From: Tridacna crocea
Lineage: Eukaryota > Mollusca > Bivalvia > Cardiida > Cardiidae
Length of the DNA stretch: 64,000 nt
Assembly: GCA_943736015.1 (NCBI GenBank)
Contig: OX031060.1
Span: 4,050,001-4,114,000, forward strand
Direction of reading: 5' to 3'
In this document: in pieces, positions 10,531 through 22,439 of the stretch
Position numbering within the stretch: the stretch's first letter is position 1
Layout: each line of letters begins with the position of its first letter
Notes under the pieces: generated by a model
Databases searched by the model: none
What the model was told of the DNA's origin: nothing
Seen by the model: only the letters and a program-made list of their open reading frames with translations
Made by a program: the position numbers and the translations under genes

Positions 10531-10871
10531 GAAATATGAAATGTTATTAAACGTGTTGTTTTTTCTGTTTAATAATCATTTTTATTAATTAACTATTGGA
10601 TATATAGAAGTTATACAAGGAAACCGGTCCACGCGATACCAGTCACATTTCTGATTTCGTATAGTATACAGGTCGTGACCCCGGCTTAATACGACTTCAC
10701 CTCCGATCAATACAGTTGACCTTGTATCAATATTGATGACCCGCGACCAATACAGAAATCCTTGAACGTGATTGGTCAAAAGCTCAGTGGCGTGAGCGTC
10801 TGCGCTTACTTTTAGCTAATCACGTTCCAGGAGGCGGCAAAGTAAACGTAACCCAAAACGTAACCCATTTG
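10531..10871. other. unassigned sequence
   Basis: No gene or known element recognised. Confidence 0.4.
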
Positions 10872-10978
10872 TTTCCAGCAGAGTAGAAAACATTGTGGGA
10901 AAAAGGAGAAAATGCTGGTTACCAGCATTTTCTCCTTTTCCCACAATGTTTTCAGAAGGCCTCTTTTTCAGGGTTGTA
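10872..10978 (+). mobile_element. TTAA hairpin MITE, central hairpin only
   Basis: GTAGAAAACATTGTGGGAAA to CCACAATGTTTTCAGAAGGC, with near-perfect complementary arms around GGTTACC. Both termini are lost. Confidence 0.75.
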
Positions 10979-11022
10979 AAAACCAGAGGTTGTTTAGTAG
11001 AGCGTTAATTAATAAAATTGTC

Positions 11023-11155
11023 ATTAATCAAGTGATTTCGTATTGGCCCAGTTACAGGTCCGAGGTCAGCCGTATTGACCCTCGGCCTTCGGCCTCGGGC
11101 CAATACGGCTGACCTCGGACCTGTAACTGGGCCAATACGAAATCACTTGATTAAT
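11023..11155. repeat. near-perfect 133-bp palindrome
   Basis: Arms of about 57 bp start ATTAATCAAGTGATTTCGTA and end TACGAAATCACTTGATTAAT. The GC-rich centre reads CCCTCGGCCTTCGGCCTCGG. I see only about one unpaired position outside the loop. No second copy is visible here. The near-perfect arms imply recent origin or ongoing homogenisation. Confidence 0.9.
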
Positions 11156-11168
11156 AACATTATATTAC

Positions 11169-11264
11169 GGAGTTAAGCAGACGATAAAAAGAATGATTAG
11201 ACAAGACTTACCGACAACGGTGGGAAAGCGAAGTTTGATCTGGATTTTATCGTCTGCTAACTCC
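11169..11264. mobile_element. short foldback MITE
   Basis: GGAGTTAAGCAGACGATAAA at the left and TTTATCGTCTGCTAACTCC at the right are inverted with one mismatch, separated by about 56 bp. It follows the 11.0-kb palindrome immediately. Confidence 0.7.
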
Positions 11265-12012
11265 TGAATGGTTTACAGACCCTCCCACCCAGCCTGTGTG
11301 CTGGTATTTCTCTGTTCAAGAAAATTATCGATTTTAAATTTTCATGAAAATTCAGATAAAAATTCAACTTCCCTCCGTTGCCTGGCTCGGATAGGTAACC
11401 GGTAGCGACGATAAATAAACGGAAATAACCAACCAAATCCGTGAGGTCGACGAGTAACTATAGTTACGCAGACAGAATTGAGAAAGGTATTCGTACGTTT
11501 ACTCGTGTCTGTTATGGCATAATTTCCATTACACGGCAGTACAACAACAAAGGTTTAACTGGTGTTGCAATGTCAGTCTGGGTTAAACTCTACTTCCAGA
11601 ATGTTTTCTACCTGTACACAAATTTCCTCATGCGAAATGCAGTTATTGAATATTGAAGTTACCTCCCTTTAAGACGTATATCAAAAACTTAAAATTCTGT
11701 TTGCTGATAATGGAAGTATGCGATATTTTGTTGCAAAAATCAAATATTTGTGAAAAGTAACATGAACTTTTAGATAAAATAATGTACTGCATTAGAGTTG
11801 TTATTAATTTCATTCACCTTAGCAAAGATTGGTAAGATATTTTTTAATTAAATCGATATCCCACAATATTTCCTAGAGGATTCGTTCTTAGGGTCATCAA
11901 AAGTAGGAATTGTATGGTGACGGGACAATTGCCACGCCACGGTTAACTTAAAGTTTTGATAGGATCATCACGATTTCAATCGTGGCGCAAATCGTGATAG
12001 TGGGAAGGTAGC
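11265..12012. other. unassigned sequence
   Basis: No gene or repeat recognised apart from a 14-bp palindrome GTAACTATAGTTAC at about 11454. Confidence 0.4.
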
Positions 12013-12225
12013 ATAACCCATTACCACACGATCCCGAGTTTTAACGACATTGTAGAAGGATTTTGAGAACATTCTGGGAAAAGGAGAAAATTCTGCTCCT
12101 TTTCCCACAATGTTTTCTTCCCCATCCAAAACAAAAAATCGTCATTACAGTAAAATTCAATTTTTCGTCTGCAAATCCTTTCAATTTGGACGGTCTAAAT
12201 TTTTGTCGTTTGGTAATGCGTTCAA
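12013..12225 (-). mobile_element. TTAA hairpin MITE, reverse copy
   Basis: Runs from TAACCCATTACCACACGATC to GGTAATGCGTTCAA. The hairpin centre is shortened: the GGTTACC pivot is lost. Confidence 0.85.
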
Positions 12226-12234
12226 CCACTATTG

Positions 12235-12475
12235 CATGATAAACTGATACATGTACCAAATTTTAGAAAAATATAATTGGCAGTATTGTGTTTTCTAGAT
12301 AATTTGTTCGCTTCTGAAAGTAAGTCACACTCACTTTAAGAGTTGAAATTGCTCGCTTATTACAATATTTATTTCTCTTAAATTTTTGCAGTACATGACA
12401 TAAGCGTACACTTGCCTAAATTAAAGGCATTTCCGATCAACAATTCAAGCTGGGCTCAAGTGATAGAATTTGTAT
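12235..12475. other. unassigned sequence
   Basis: No feature recognised. Confidence 0.4.
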
Positions 12476-12702
12476 TTAAGTCATTACCAAACAACAATAT
12501 TTTAGGCTTGTCCAAATCCAAAGTATTTGCAGACGACAAAGAAAAGTGACTGAAATTTTAAATTTGTTTTGAGAAAGGTCGAAAGCATTGTGGGAAAAGG
12601 AGAAGATGCTAGTCACCAGCATTTTCTCCTTTTCCCACAATGTTTTCTAAAGTCTTCTTTCTCACGGTCATCAAAAGTGGGGATTGTGTGGTGATGGGTT
12701 AA
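12476..12702 (+). mobile_element. TTAA hairpin MITE, full copy
   Basis: Near-consensus copy from TTAAGTCATTACCAAACAAC to GTGTGGTGATGGGTTAA, with the hairpin intact except for a CTAGTCACCAG pivot. Confidence 0.88.
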
Positions 12703-12707
12703 AGGGA

Positions 12708-12836
12708 TAGAAAACAATTTGGGAAACGGAATAAATGCATGTTATCAGCTATTTCTCCTTCTACTACCGGTAAATCTTCTTAAAAAAGACTATTTCCTTA
12801 GGGTCGTTAAAACTCAGCATTGTGTGGTAAAGACCT
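12708..12836 (+). mobile_element. TTAA hairpin MITE, 3' half
   Basis: A diverged right half (GATAGAAAACAATTTGGG to GTGTGGTAAAGACC) directly follows the full copy, suggesting insertion next to or into an older copy. Confidence 0.65.
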
Positions 12837-12958
12837 AATTCTTTAAATATATATATGTGGGCAAATTTTAGATAGAAAATCATGTTTATACATGATTATT
12901 CATAATGATACATTATTGACTGCCTGATTTTTAACACCGTTTTCAACGTTTTTTTTTT

Positions 12959-13165
12959 CAGTTATATCACTGCGGCCAGTGCATCTAGCCATTCCTTCTT
13001 GATATTTCTTTCACTAGTACTTCAAGCACTATTATTTCTGAACCACTGGCTGTTTTCCCACATATCCATCGTTGAAAAAAAAAAAAATAGAAAGCTGTGA
13101 AGAAGGAATGAATTCTATTTCAATAACTATCATTAATCCTTTGAGTAGGGGATTGCACCTTTGAC
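12959..13165 (-). mobile_element. SINE-A, diverged reverse copy
   Basis: Reverse complement of SINE-A body motifs: TATCACTGCGGCCAGTGCAT at one end, then a GAAGGAATGAATTC region and AACTATCATTAATCCTTTGA. Tail and head are eroded. Confidence 0.6.
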
Positions 13166-13307
13166 CGCATGTTCCTAAGTCCTGTATGCCCCTGACTGAG
13201 GTATCAGGGCTTGGCTAATGATACATTTAAATATTTAAATAAAATTATAATGCTATGTTTTATCAACAGTTCCTGTCATTTATGAAAAAAAGGCACACAA
13301 AGCTACA

Positions 13308-13522
13308 ATTCATTACCAAACGACAAAATTTTGAACCGTCCCAAATTGAAAGCATTTGCAGACAACAAAATAAAAGAGGCTGAAAATTTGAAATTTGTTT
13401 TTTGAATATTAGAAAACATTGTGGGAAAAGGTGAAAATGCTGGTTTCTCCTTTTCCCACAATGTTTTCCAAGGTTTCTTTCTCAGGGGCGTCAAAAGTAG
13501 GGATTGTGTGGTAATGGGTTAA
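13308..13522 (+). mobile_element. TTAA hairpin MITE, full copy with clipped hairpin
   Basis: From ATTCATTACCAAACGACAAA to GTGTGGTAATGGGTTAA. The central hairpin lacks the ACCAGCATTT segment, leaving CTGGTTTCTCC. Confidence 0.85.
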
Positions 13523-14077
13523 AAAACACAAACTCAAAACTGATTGAGTACTACATTAATTTGTCTTACAATTTAGAACATGAATGCTTTTTTTTTTCTT
13601 TAAAAAGATCAAAGAATGAACACACTTAATAAACATTGAGTAAACATTTTACTGTATAGTATGATACAGTGTGAGGGTTGGTTACATTTTAGCTCTAGTA
13701 CGTTTTGACTGTAGACTGGTGATAATTCAGTTGGATCTAGAAGGTCTAAAATATCAAATTTGTACCAAGGTTTCATGATTCTTCTTCCTTGTCTCAAATG
13801 GTACAAAAATCCATCCTTCGCACGAACCATTGTCCATAATTGTCAGTTTTGAGTATCGTTGATTTTCCTCGTCTATTAGTCACATAAGCATGCTAATTGC
13901 ATTTCACTGGGTTTATGTAACTCGACAAAGGCGTTTTCATCTTTTATACAGATTCGTAATACTATATCATTCGACGTCGTTGTAAAAAGAGCAATAACTG
14001 CCTTTTCGAGTAATATTCAGAGTTAACAGTGTTGAGGTTTTTTGGTATCACACAAGTTTGATTACAGAATACCTTAG
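13523..14077. repeat. mostly unassigned; repeat pair at 13876-14050
   Basis: 13876-14050 resembles 15385-15560 (GCATGCTA.TTGCATT.CACTGGGTTTA, then GTAAT.TTCAG). The rest shows nothing recognisable. Confidence 0.45.
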
Positions 14078-14287
14078 ATATAAAATATTTTTATAATTTA
14101 AAATTTTGATTTTGCATAGATTTTAACAAAAAAAAAAGTTTTTTTTCCTTTCGTACAAATTCATATTACTCTTCAGAAATATTTGATTTTTGCAAAAAGA
14201 AAATTGCATACTTCAATCATTGGCAAAGAAAAAGTTAAGTTTTTTAAATACATATTAAAGGGAGGTAATAAGACTGTCCAGCATACA
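14078..14287 (+). repeat. dispersed repeat R14, copy 1
   Basis: Shares ~200 bp with 20776-20996 and ~130 bp with 21053-21181. Landmarks are TTTTGCATAGATTTTAACAA, TTGCATACTTCAATCATTGG, ACATATTAAAGGGAGGTAAT and AGCATACAAT. Non-coding. Confidence 0.75.
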
Positions 14288-14289
14288 AT

Positions 14290-14940
14290 GAGAAGATGAA
14301 GCATACTTGATATATACCGTCCTCAGAAATTTAACCGAGCTACAATTGACAGCTTCCATCTCCATTATTATTGGTAATCAGACTGTGTAGATCTGGGATT
14401 AGACTGCAATTCTTGAACTATCAATCAGAAATTTAACACGTAACAGCCTACATCTCTGGTATTATTCGTAATTATTGACTAATTTTGTCAAAACATTTGT
14501 AAGTGTATATAGGTGTACGTAGTTCACTGTAAAACTAGAATCAGACGGCAATTCTGACAACTCTGCTCTTGATCTACACCGTTCTGAGAAACTTTACCAA
14601 CCGAATTTGGTTGCACTTATTAGCTTGCAAGTTCAGTATTACTCGTAGTACTAGTTAATTACTTCTTTTGTCAAATATATATATATATCGCAAGAACGTT
14701 GTCTACCGTGTTGATTTAGGATCGGACTGCAGTTCTTGTAATTCTGATCTTGGACTACACCCCAGAAACTTTAGCAACCGTATGATGTTGCAATTATCGG
14801 CTTACCGTATGAATTTAGAATCGGGATGCAATTACTGGGAATCTGATCTTGATCTACACTCACAGTTTCTCATGAAACTTTACCTGCCGCATGTTGTTGC
14901 ACTTATCAGCTTACATCCTTTGTAATATTCGTAAATATTT
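14290..14940 (+). repeat. array of diverged GATCTACAC-type repeats
   Basis: At least four worn units share TTAG(A)ATCGGACTGCA, AATTCTGATCTTGATCTACAC and GAAACTTTACC.ACCG. Units are about 110-150 bp and heavily mutated. The wording overlaps the hairpin of the TTAACCCTTATCC MITE family, so the array may have grown from it. Confidence 0.5.
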
Positions 14941-15084
14941 GCGATCTACTTATATTAATTTAGTATACATGTATATAAATAATTATGTATTAATGCAAAT
15001 GCTTTACCATCAAACCGCAAAATTATAATGTGAAAACTTCCTGAAGAAAAAAGCTGATATATCATTTGTTTGAAATTTAATTTC

Positions 15085-15195
15085 TCAGACTTTGTGGATT
15101 AGTGATCGGATTGCACACTGTGCGGTCCGAGCCTAATCCACATCGTTTGCACTATTGTATTGAGGCGCGCTTAGCAGTCGATAGGTTTAGAACAC
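15085..15195 (+). mobile_element. TTAACCCTTATCC-family hairpin, diverged
   Basis: GTGGATTAGTGATCGGATTG, CACACTGTGCGGTCC and TAATCCACAT form an imperfect hairpin followed by GGCGCGCTTAGCAGTCGATA, as in the better copies at 40663 and 45642. Confidence 0.55.
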
Positions 15196-15199
15196 CAAC

Positions 15200-16140
15200 T
15201 GTTAACAAGCAATTTATTTTTTTTTTAACTAAATCAGCATCTGTCTACCCATGTTTCCTTCATGTGTTACCGACACGCACTTTTTTTTCAATTTGTATAC
15301 TATATATATACATCCATCCTTTCGCATCTCGTGCTTATTGTATTTGTATTGGCTATAAATAGGTGTATATTTAAATAAATATTATAAGCATGCTACTTGC
15401 ATTACACTGGGTTTACGTAACTTGAAAATTGACGTGAGTTTCTGTTGTACAACATGGTATTAAATTCGTTATCGTCTTGAAAACAGTAACTGTCTATTCG
15501 CTTAAGAGTAATCGTTTTCAGTATTGCCGCTTTGTGGTGAGATTCAGTCTTTGCTTTTGATTTGATTTATTTGTAGGTTTATAAGGTCCCTCCGTGCTCT
15601 AGGCATATTTGGTATGGACCCCAGGATGCAACCCATCATCCCGTTAAAATGTTTTTAGACAATCGAAAAGGGTTGATTTTTTTTTCCAATGGGAGTTACA
15701 TTTTATTCTCCCGAGCATCAGGATCAAAACTTTAAAATTTGGTTTCAAAGATTATGTGCACCAATAGCAATTTAGCGAAAAAAAAAAAAAGGTGCTCATA
15801 ATGAATATTGGTTAGTGTGTTTTGATAGTTGAAGACAGACCCAACTATCAATTGACGATTGACTTAATTGTCTATATACGTATAGGAGGCTATCACAGTG
15901 ACGCGCATAAATTACTCCTTTGAAGTAGCTGGCATACTTTTGCTGTTTAAGGATTCCAACCTTTTTCAAGCGATGTTATTATGTACATGAGCAAACCTTC
16001 TGCAAATCTTCACAAGAGTGACAATGTAAACATATACATTTATATACACCTACTTCTCCGATCCCACCACCCTTTTTGTTGTTGTTGTTGTTTTTCCCTT
16101 TATCTACATTTATGTACACCTAGTCCTATCATCCCACCTC
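15200..16140. other. unassigned sequence
   Basis: Apart from the pair-repeat at 15385-15560 and a (GTT)n tract at about 16078-16092, nothing is recognised. Confidence 0.4.
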
Positions 16141-16260
16141 CTTATTTTTTTTATTTTATTTTTTTTTAAATTTTATTTTTATTTTTTATTTATTTATTTA
16201 TTTTTTTTTTAATATATTTCATTTATTCATTTACCTATTTATTTTTTGTTTGTTTGTTTG
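16141..16260 (-). mobile_element. A-rich 3' tail of the 16-20 kb LINE
   Basis: On the minus strand this is an AAAT/AAATAAAT-rich tract ~200 bp past the ORF2 stop, the expected position of a LINE 3' end. The exact terminus and target duplication could not be fixed. Confidence 0.55.
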
Positions 16261-16469
16261 TTGTTATTTTTTAGCAGTCCAAACTACACTGTTTGCCGCA
16301 ATCAGAATTAACTGTTGCTTTACTGCTGGGTTGAATTTTACATTAATTACTTTCCATTCATTAGATGTTAATATTTTTCTTTTTTTAGTTTTGTTAATTA
16401 TTATAAATTTTACTAGATTCTCTTTTATCAATCATTTTCTCCTAGTTTAGCAGCACATGTGTTGCCTCT

Positions 16470-17663
16470 TTACAGTTTATTGACTAATTTTGTGCTTACT
16501 AGATAATTAAACATGGCCTTTCTGGTTTCATCTGCTACCTTGCTGTCCGGAAATAGTAGAGTTCTTCTGTCTATTATTGGTATATCTAATTTTAAAAGAT
16601 CGTTTTGAAGAATTGTTCTATGATCTTTATGAATTGGACAGTCAAAAAAGACGTGCTCAAACGTCTCTAAAAGCCCACAATGTTCACAGTTTGATTTTGG
16701 GAAAGTTTCTCCTCCCAACCTACTAACCCGTAACCTTAACTTTGTGTACACAGTATCTAGTTGTTTAATGTTACTATATACAGTTACAGATGTAGGGTTA
16801 GAAAAGTACTGGAATTTTAATTGTAATGTCTTTAAAATGCTCTCTTTGAATGTCTGCTTGACTTTCTGTTCTACTATATGGTACATTTCTTTTATACTTA
16901 ATTTGATATTAAGGATTTCGCCTGATTTTGACCCTGCTTTAGCGGTTTGATCTGCGATTTCATTGCCAATTATGCCTACATGGCTTGGTATCCATCCAAA
17001 TGATACATGTAGATTTTTATTTTGAAGTGATTTGATGGACTTTAAAATATTGTGTAGGATTTCTGGTCGTGTGCGAGATTTCCCAGATTTCAGCGATTGT
17101 AAGGCACTAAGAGAATCTGTGAAAATTGTAATATTTGAATTTTTGTAGAGTGATTTATCCCTTCTATTAAGCCATGTGAGGACATGGTCAATAGCAATTA
17201 TTTCGCAAGTGTATATTGATACTCTATGATCTAACTTGATTCCTTTATTCAACAGAATAGAGTCATTTAGGTCAAATACGACTATTCCAGCTCCAGCACA
17301 CTCTTTCTCAGGGTCCTTACTCCCATCTGTATATATTTTCACAGAATCCCTATACTTATTTAGGAACACCTCGGCTTTCCGTAAGTTATCAACTGGGTCA
17401 TCTTTTTTTGATATCAGATTAGAGAGTTCTAAGTCAATTTTTGGTTCTTGAAAGTGAAACGTCTCCTCATGACAGGGTGGTACTATGTTTGAATTGCTTA
17501 GCTTATATTTTGACGTTAAGATTTGGATTTGTTGAGAATATGGATCTTTCACCGATTTCACTTTTTTGGGGTTTAGAGTGAAAACAGGATCCTCTTCAAT
17601 TTTTTCGTTGATTATTCGCCAGATTCCGCTATCAAAGGAATAACTGGCGTATATTTTGGACAA
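16470..17663 (-). pseudogene. LINE ORF2, RNase H and zinc-finger part
   Basis: C-terminal part of a non-LTR retrotransposon ORF2. RNase H removes the RNA strand during target-primed reverse transcription. Catalytic landmarks are present in order: TDGSKD, CEIIAID, IFTDSLSALQ and SHVGIIGNEIAD, so all four acidic residues are retained. A Cys/His motif follows (CEHCGLLETFEHVFFDC). RNase H domains are typical of I-group/R1/Tad-type LINEs. The frame is one shift away from the RT part at 17612-20302: both frames read the same short region near 17611-17625, where GAATCTGG leads to a stop in the upstream frame. I therefore call one broken ORF2, not two genes. The 5' limit given is the overlap, not a true start. 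Confidence 0.88.
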
Positions 17664-20302
17664 CTCAATATTACCCGAAGAGCTTTGTTCTGAAGCTTCT
17701 GTAGTTTTTCAAGAACACTGTCACTAGCCGAATTATATACCATTGACCCGTAGTTTAGTTTTGATTTTATTAAACTTTGATAGATGTTATACAGCGACTT
17801 TTTATCTGTTCCCCATTTTTGTCCCTTTACTGAACGTATTAGATTGATGTCTTTTTCTGTTCTTTTAATTAAATTATCAATATGAATATGCCATTTAAGG
17901 TATTTATCAAATGTTAACCCTAGGAAAGTCGCATACTCTTTATACTGAAGAATGTCAGTACCTAATTTTAATTTAGGAAAGTCCGGGTTTCGTTCTGGTG
18001 CGGATAATTTAGACTGTAAATGAAACATTACAACTTGTGTTTTTGCAGGGTTTACCAGAAAACCATTATCTTCACTCCATTTCTCAACAGTATTTAGAGC
18101 TTTTTGGGCTTTTTTAACAGCCAAGCGTGGGCATTTAGATTCAGTCCAAATTGCACCATCGTCTACAAATTGTGATAACTGTATATTATCTAGGATATTT
18201 TCTTCTTTTTGATTATGGTCTTCAATTGCTTCCTGAAGAGAGTTCATCAAAAGCGAAAATATTATAGGCGATAGTACACTGCCTTGTGGACATCCATTCA
18301 AAGTTTCCACTGTTTCGGTGACATGTCCCTCATATCTCACTCTTATCTTTCTCTTTTCAAGGAAATCTTTCAACCAGTTTAATATCCTACCTTTAATCCC
18401 AATTTTTCTCAAGTAAATTATTGCCCCAGAGATCCACATCTTATCAAAAGCTGCAGTTAAATCAAGAAATATTGCTAGAAGAAAATGTTTATTTTTCTGT
18501 GCTCTTCGTATATCAGATTCTAGCCTGGTTAAATTGTCTTCACATGAGTGTCGTGATCGACAGCCTGACTGATATTTACTCAGTAAATTATTTTTTTCCA
18601 GATAATTGCACAGCCTTGGTTTTATCATTTTTTGCATAAGTTTAGTGAAAGTTGATGTTAAAGAGATTGGTCTGTATGAGGCAGGATCATTTTTCGGTTT
18701 ATTTGGTTTAAGTAGCGGAATTATTGTTGCTTCATGCCAAAAATCAGGGGTTTTGCCCGTTTTCCACGAATCGTTGAACAAACGCAAAAGCTGAATTTTA
18801 GCGTTATTTGAGAGATTTCTGAGCACTGAGTAATGTATATCATCATCACCCGGGGCTCCATTTTTACAGTTATTTAAGGCTTGGTTTAATTCAAACATAC
18901 TGAAGTAAGCATTAAAAGGCAAATCAATGCCATCTTCTGCTTCTTGTCTTGGGTTATGATGTTTCAATATTTCATTTGCCAGTGACTTTTGTTCAATGAA
19001 ACTGCGGCTATAATCGTCATCACTGCTGATTTTTTCGTATTGTTTTACTAGAAGTGTTGCTTTTTCTTTTGGGTTAGTGATAATTGCATCATTTATTTTA
19101 AATGGAGGGTTAGTTTGGATTGGAATTCCTTTAATCTTTCTAATAAAATTCCAAAGATCTCTCGAATTTGTTTTATCGTTTATCCCTGAGCAAAATGTTT
19201 GCCAACCTTTTCTTTTGGCTTGCCTTAAAGTGTATTCGGTATCTCTTCTTGCTTGGATAAATACGTCCCTATCCATTTGATTTTTGCTTTGTCTCATTCT
19301 TTTTCTTAAATTTTCTCTCTTTTTTATTGCAAGTGTACATTCTTCTGTCCACCATGGTACTATTGGCTTTCTTTTATCAGTATTTTTGGGTTTTGGAATT
19401 GTTTTGTTTAGAATTTTCTCAAGTTTGGAATAATACTTACAGAAATAATTCTCAATATTTTCCTCATAGATATCTTCTTCAAATTCTATGTTGCATATTT
19501 TCTTAAAGTTTATCCAGTTTTCCTTAGTTGTTTTCTTGAAATTCCATTTTCGTTTGGTTATAACTGTATTTGATTGTTTTGGGAAGTTTACGGTTATAAT
19601 TATAGGTAAATGGTCACTCCCAAATGAGTTGTCTATTACATTAAAATCACTATTTGATTGTAGTTTTGATGACACTAAGCCCAAATCTATAGCACTTTCT
19701 CTGTTATCATTAGAAGTTATTCTCGTGATTTGACCATCATTTATTATATTTATTTGTTTTTCTGATAAAAATTCAATTAAGGCCTCAGCCTCACCGTCAC
19801 ATCTGTAATCTCCGGGTGGGTTCCAATTTAAATGTTTAAGATTAAAATCACCCACTATGATAGTATTATTGTTTAGGTTTTTTAGTATGTTTTTGAGATT
19901 TTGACTGTCTATTGCCTTTTTATTTATGACATGTATATTGCAAATATCGATTTTCTCGTTAATTCCAAAAATTGTAATTGCGCACAACTCAATTTCAGGA
20001 GTGAAATGTGTATATTTTTCAATAAACTGGATGTCATGCTTGACATATATACATACACCTCCTCCACAATTTTCTGTTCTAATTCTGTTGATAGGTGATT
20101 GGTATCCCTTAAGATTAAATGGTTTATCGTTTTTCTTATACCATGTTTCTTGTATACATATAATGTCGTAATTCTCTTTACTGTTATTTAGAAAGTTTTG
20201 CAGTTCACTCATTTTTGTATTTGTTTTCCCTTTTATTGATCTTGCATTCCATGACATGACGGCGAGGCTGGATCTATTTCGTGCAACGTTTTTCACTACC
20301 AT
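17612..20302 (-). pseudogene. LINE ORF2, endonuclease and reverse transcriptase
   Basis: 896-residue open frame of a non-LTR retrotransposon. Residues ~10-245 are an APE-type endonuclease (WNARS, CIQETW, VGDFNLKHLNW, SDHLPI). Residues ~480-760 are a reverse transcriptase: SYRPISLTSTFTK, AIFLDLTAAFD, GCPQGSVLSPI and the catalytic QFVDDGA, with FVDD instead of the commoner FADD/YADD. All key catalytic residues I can see are intact. It nicks chromosomal DNA and primes cDNA synthesis there. A single frameshift near 17615 separates it from its RNase H domain (16470-17663), so the copy is probably inactive unless frameshifting occurs. An ORF1-like frame lies upstream at 20361-20784. The copy looks 5'-truncated near 20770, where dispersed repeat R14 begins. 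Confidence 0.92.
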
Positions 20303-20360
20303 GGTTAAATATTTCTATTTATTCGATATATGTTTTTTATTTGACTTAGATCTAACTAAC

Positions 20361-20784
20361 TTAGTAGCGAAGCTTAAGGTACTTGAAAAAAGGGTTACCT
20401 TTGTTATATTGGGTCATATGCCACCCACCATACGGTTGAGAGCGGGGACGGATCACACTAGGTGGTCCTTGAGGATGTCTGGGATAATATTGCCAGACAT
20501 GGGCATCCCTCCAGGGGGGTCTCTGTGCCCTATTGACACGCAGTTGTGATGGTCCCCCGTCCTTTCTGTTACTCTCAGCAGTGGGTCTGGGAACTTTTTG
20601 TTGAGATTTAACCCTTTCTTTCTCTGAATTCTTGGTAGCTGTGCATTTTTTTGTTTGTTTTTTTGACTCAACATTTTGAAGTTGGTCATTATTTACAAAT
20701 ATTTTTTCTTGTAAAATTTCATAAATTTCTGACTCATTTTTTCCAACCAATGATTTAGTTTTTGCATTAGCATACCTTGTTTAT
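20361..20784 (-). pseudogene. LINE ORF1 C-terminal remnant (tentative)
   Basis: An open frame of about 130-140 codons immediately upstream of ORF2 on the same strand, rich in Lys, Arg, Pro and Gln. It begins inside the element without a convincing ATG, as expected for a 5'-truncated insertion. I see no zinc knuckle or RRM. Position and composition, not homology, support the ORF1 call. Confidence 0.45.
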
Positions 20785-20996
20785 ATAATATTTTTATAAT
20801 TCGAGATTTGATTTTGCATAGATTTTAACAAAAAAAAGTTGTTTTTTTCTTTCGGACAGAATCATATTACTCTTTAGAAATATTTGATTTTTACAAAAAA
20901 AATATTGCATACTTCAATTTTTGGCAAAGAAAAAGTTAAGTTTTTGACATACATATTAAAGGGAGGTAATAAGACTATTTAGCATACAATTTGTAA
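20776..20996 (+). repeat. dispersed repeat R14, copy 2
   Basis: Collinear with 14078-14287, starting at about ATACCTTG and running through AAAGGGAGGTAATAAGACTA. It marks the 5' side of the LINE. Confidence 0.75.
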
Positions 20997-21052
20997 CCCC
21001 CGTTAAGAGGAAAGTGACAACTAAATTATCCCCATGATCAAAGCACTTTGGT

Positions 21053-21181
21053 ATACAAAAAAATATTGCATACTTCAATCATTGGCAAAGAAAAGTTAAG
21101 TTTTTGACATACATATTAAAGGGAGGTAATAAGACTGCTTAGCATACAATGTGTAACCCCCGTAGGAGAAAAGTGACGCAT
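21053..21181 (+). repeat. dispersed repeat R14, copy 3 (tandem to copy 2)
   Basis: A second copy of the right part, with TTGCATACTTCAATCATTGG and GGGAGGTAATAAGACTGC. Copies 2 and 3 both continue into GTAACCCCCGT..GAG.AAAGTGACG and ATCAAAGCACTTTGGTAT, indicating a local ~185-bp tandem duplication. Confidence 0.75.
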
Positions 21182-21848
21182 AAATTATCCACATGATCAA
21201 AGCACTTTGGTATCAAAATATCAATTCTTTCAAGTTGTGCTTGTGGAGGATAATTATTATTTAAAGGTTTAAACAATTGCATTTTGGAACGTTCAAGTTT
21301 AATATCCTGTGGGAAATTGTATTTTCCTGTGAAATGTATTACATACGATTTATTGTGCTCAGTATAACATACAGATGTTATATTTTAAGAAAAAAGGTTC
21401 GACAGTTGAGAATCTGATTTACTGTACTTCGATGTTTATTAAAACAGCCGGGCAATTACAAAAGGGAGTTCACTGTAGAAGTTGTTTCCATAGGATTCGA
21501 AAATTATGTAGGTCAAGATTTTCGCTATTGCTCCTGTTTTATACAAATAATTTGTCGTGTAATGGATGAATCGGGAAGAAAGAGTGTGTCAAAGTACCGA
21601 GGCAGGTAATATATCAATAAACAAAAGTATAGACACACCCTGTAAATTTGGATTTGAAAAACAGAGGTGGACAGTGATTTTTTTGTCGCCGAGGGGTTCC
21701 AATTATTTTGACGCATAGAAAAAATCTAAACAGAATAAAACCAATATTATTAAAACAGCGATTACGTAATCGCTGTTTTAAAAAAACACACACACAAATA
21801 GTAGGAAAAACTAGCTACTAAATAATCAAAATGATAATTAAACCTGTG
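21182..21848. other. unassigned sequence
   Basis: Nothing recognised except a short palindrome AACAGCGATTACGTAATCGC plus TGTT at about 21755. Confidence 0.4.
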
Positions 21849-21965
21849 TACGAAATTTGTACGAAAAGACCAAAATAGAAAGTATAAGTAGGTACGAAAT
21901 GACCAAAATCGTACGAAATGACCTAGGTACGAAATTAACTGGGTACGAAATGACTGGAAAACTGT
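21849..21965. repeat. phrase-repeat island, GTACGAAATGACC units
   Basis: Six or so irregularly spaced GTACGAAATGACC-like phrases with variable spacers (AAAA, TAG, AACTGG). Same style as 470-595. Confidence 0.65.
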
Positions 21966-22439
21966 ACAGCCTTGATCAATGGAAACAAGGCATTTATGTG
22001 GACGAGTCCATTTCTCACGAATAGCGAAAATAAAAGTAATAATTGGGCGAAGTTTTTGATGTTGTAAGTATTAACAGAACAGAAATAGTATCGTATTGTA
22101 ATTTCGTAGTTTAAGAATCAATTAAAAAGCCAGTTTAAGGCGAAGTAGAAAGATTCTTTGTTAACCTAACACCCCTATAAAAATGAAATTCCAACTATCC
22201 ATGTCCTAACTCGAAAAACTATTAAAGATATAGTCGCGCGCTTCTGCGCGGCGACTAACAATTACAAAATGTACTTAGAATATGCTACAAAATGGATTGG
22301 AACGAAAGCATAAGCTTATACTGTTCCTTTCCATGGATTCTAGATGGTATGTATCAGTCCTATTTTATTCATTCATTAATTGATTTGACAAGTAAAAGAA
22401 AAAAGCTGCCAAAAGAGGAAAGGGAGTCAGTTACAGATG

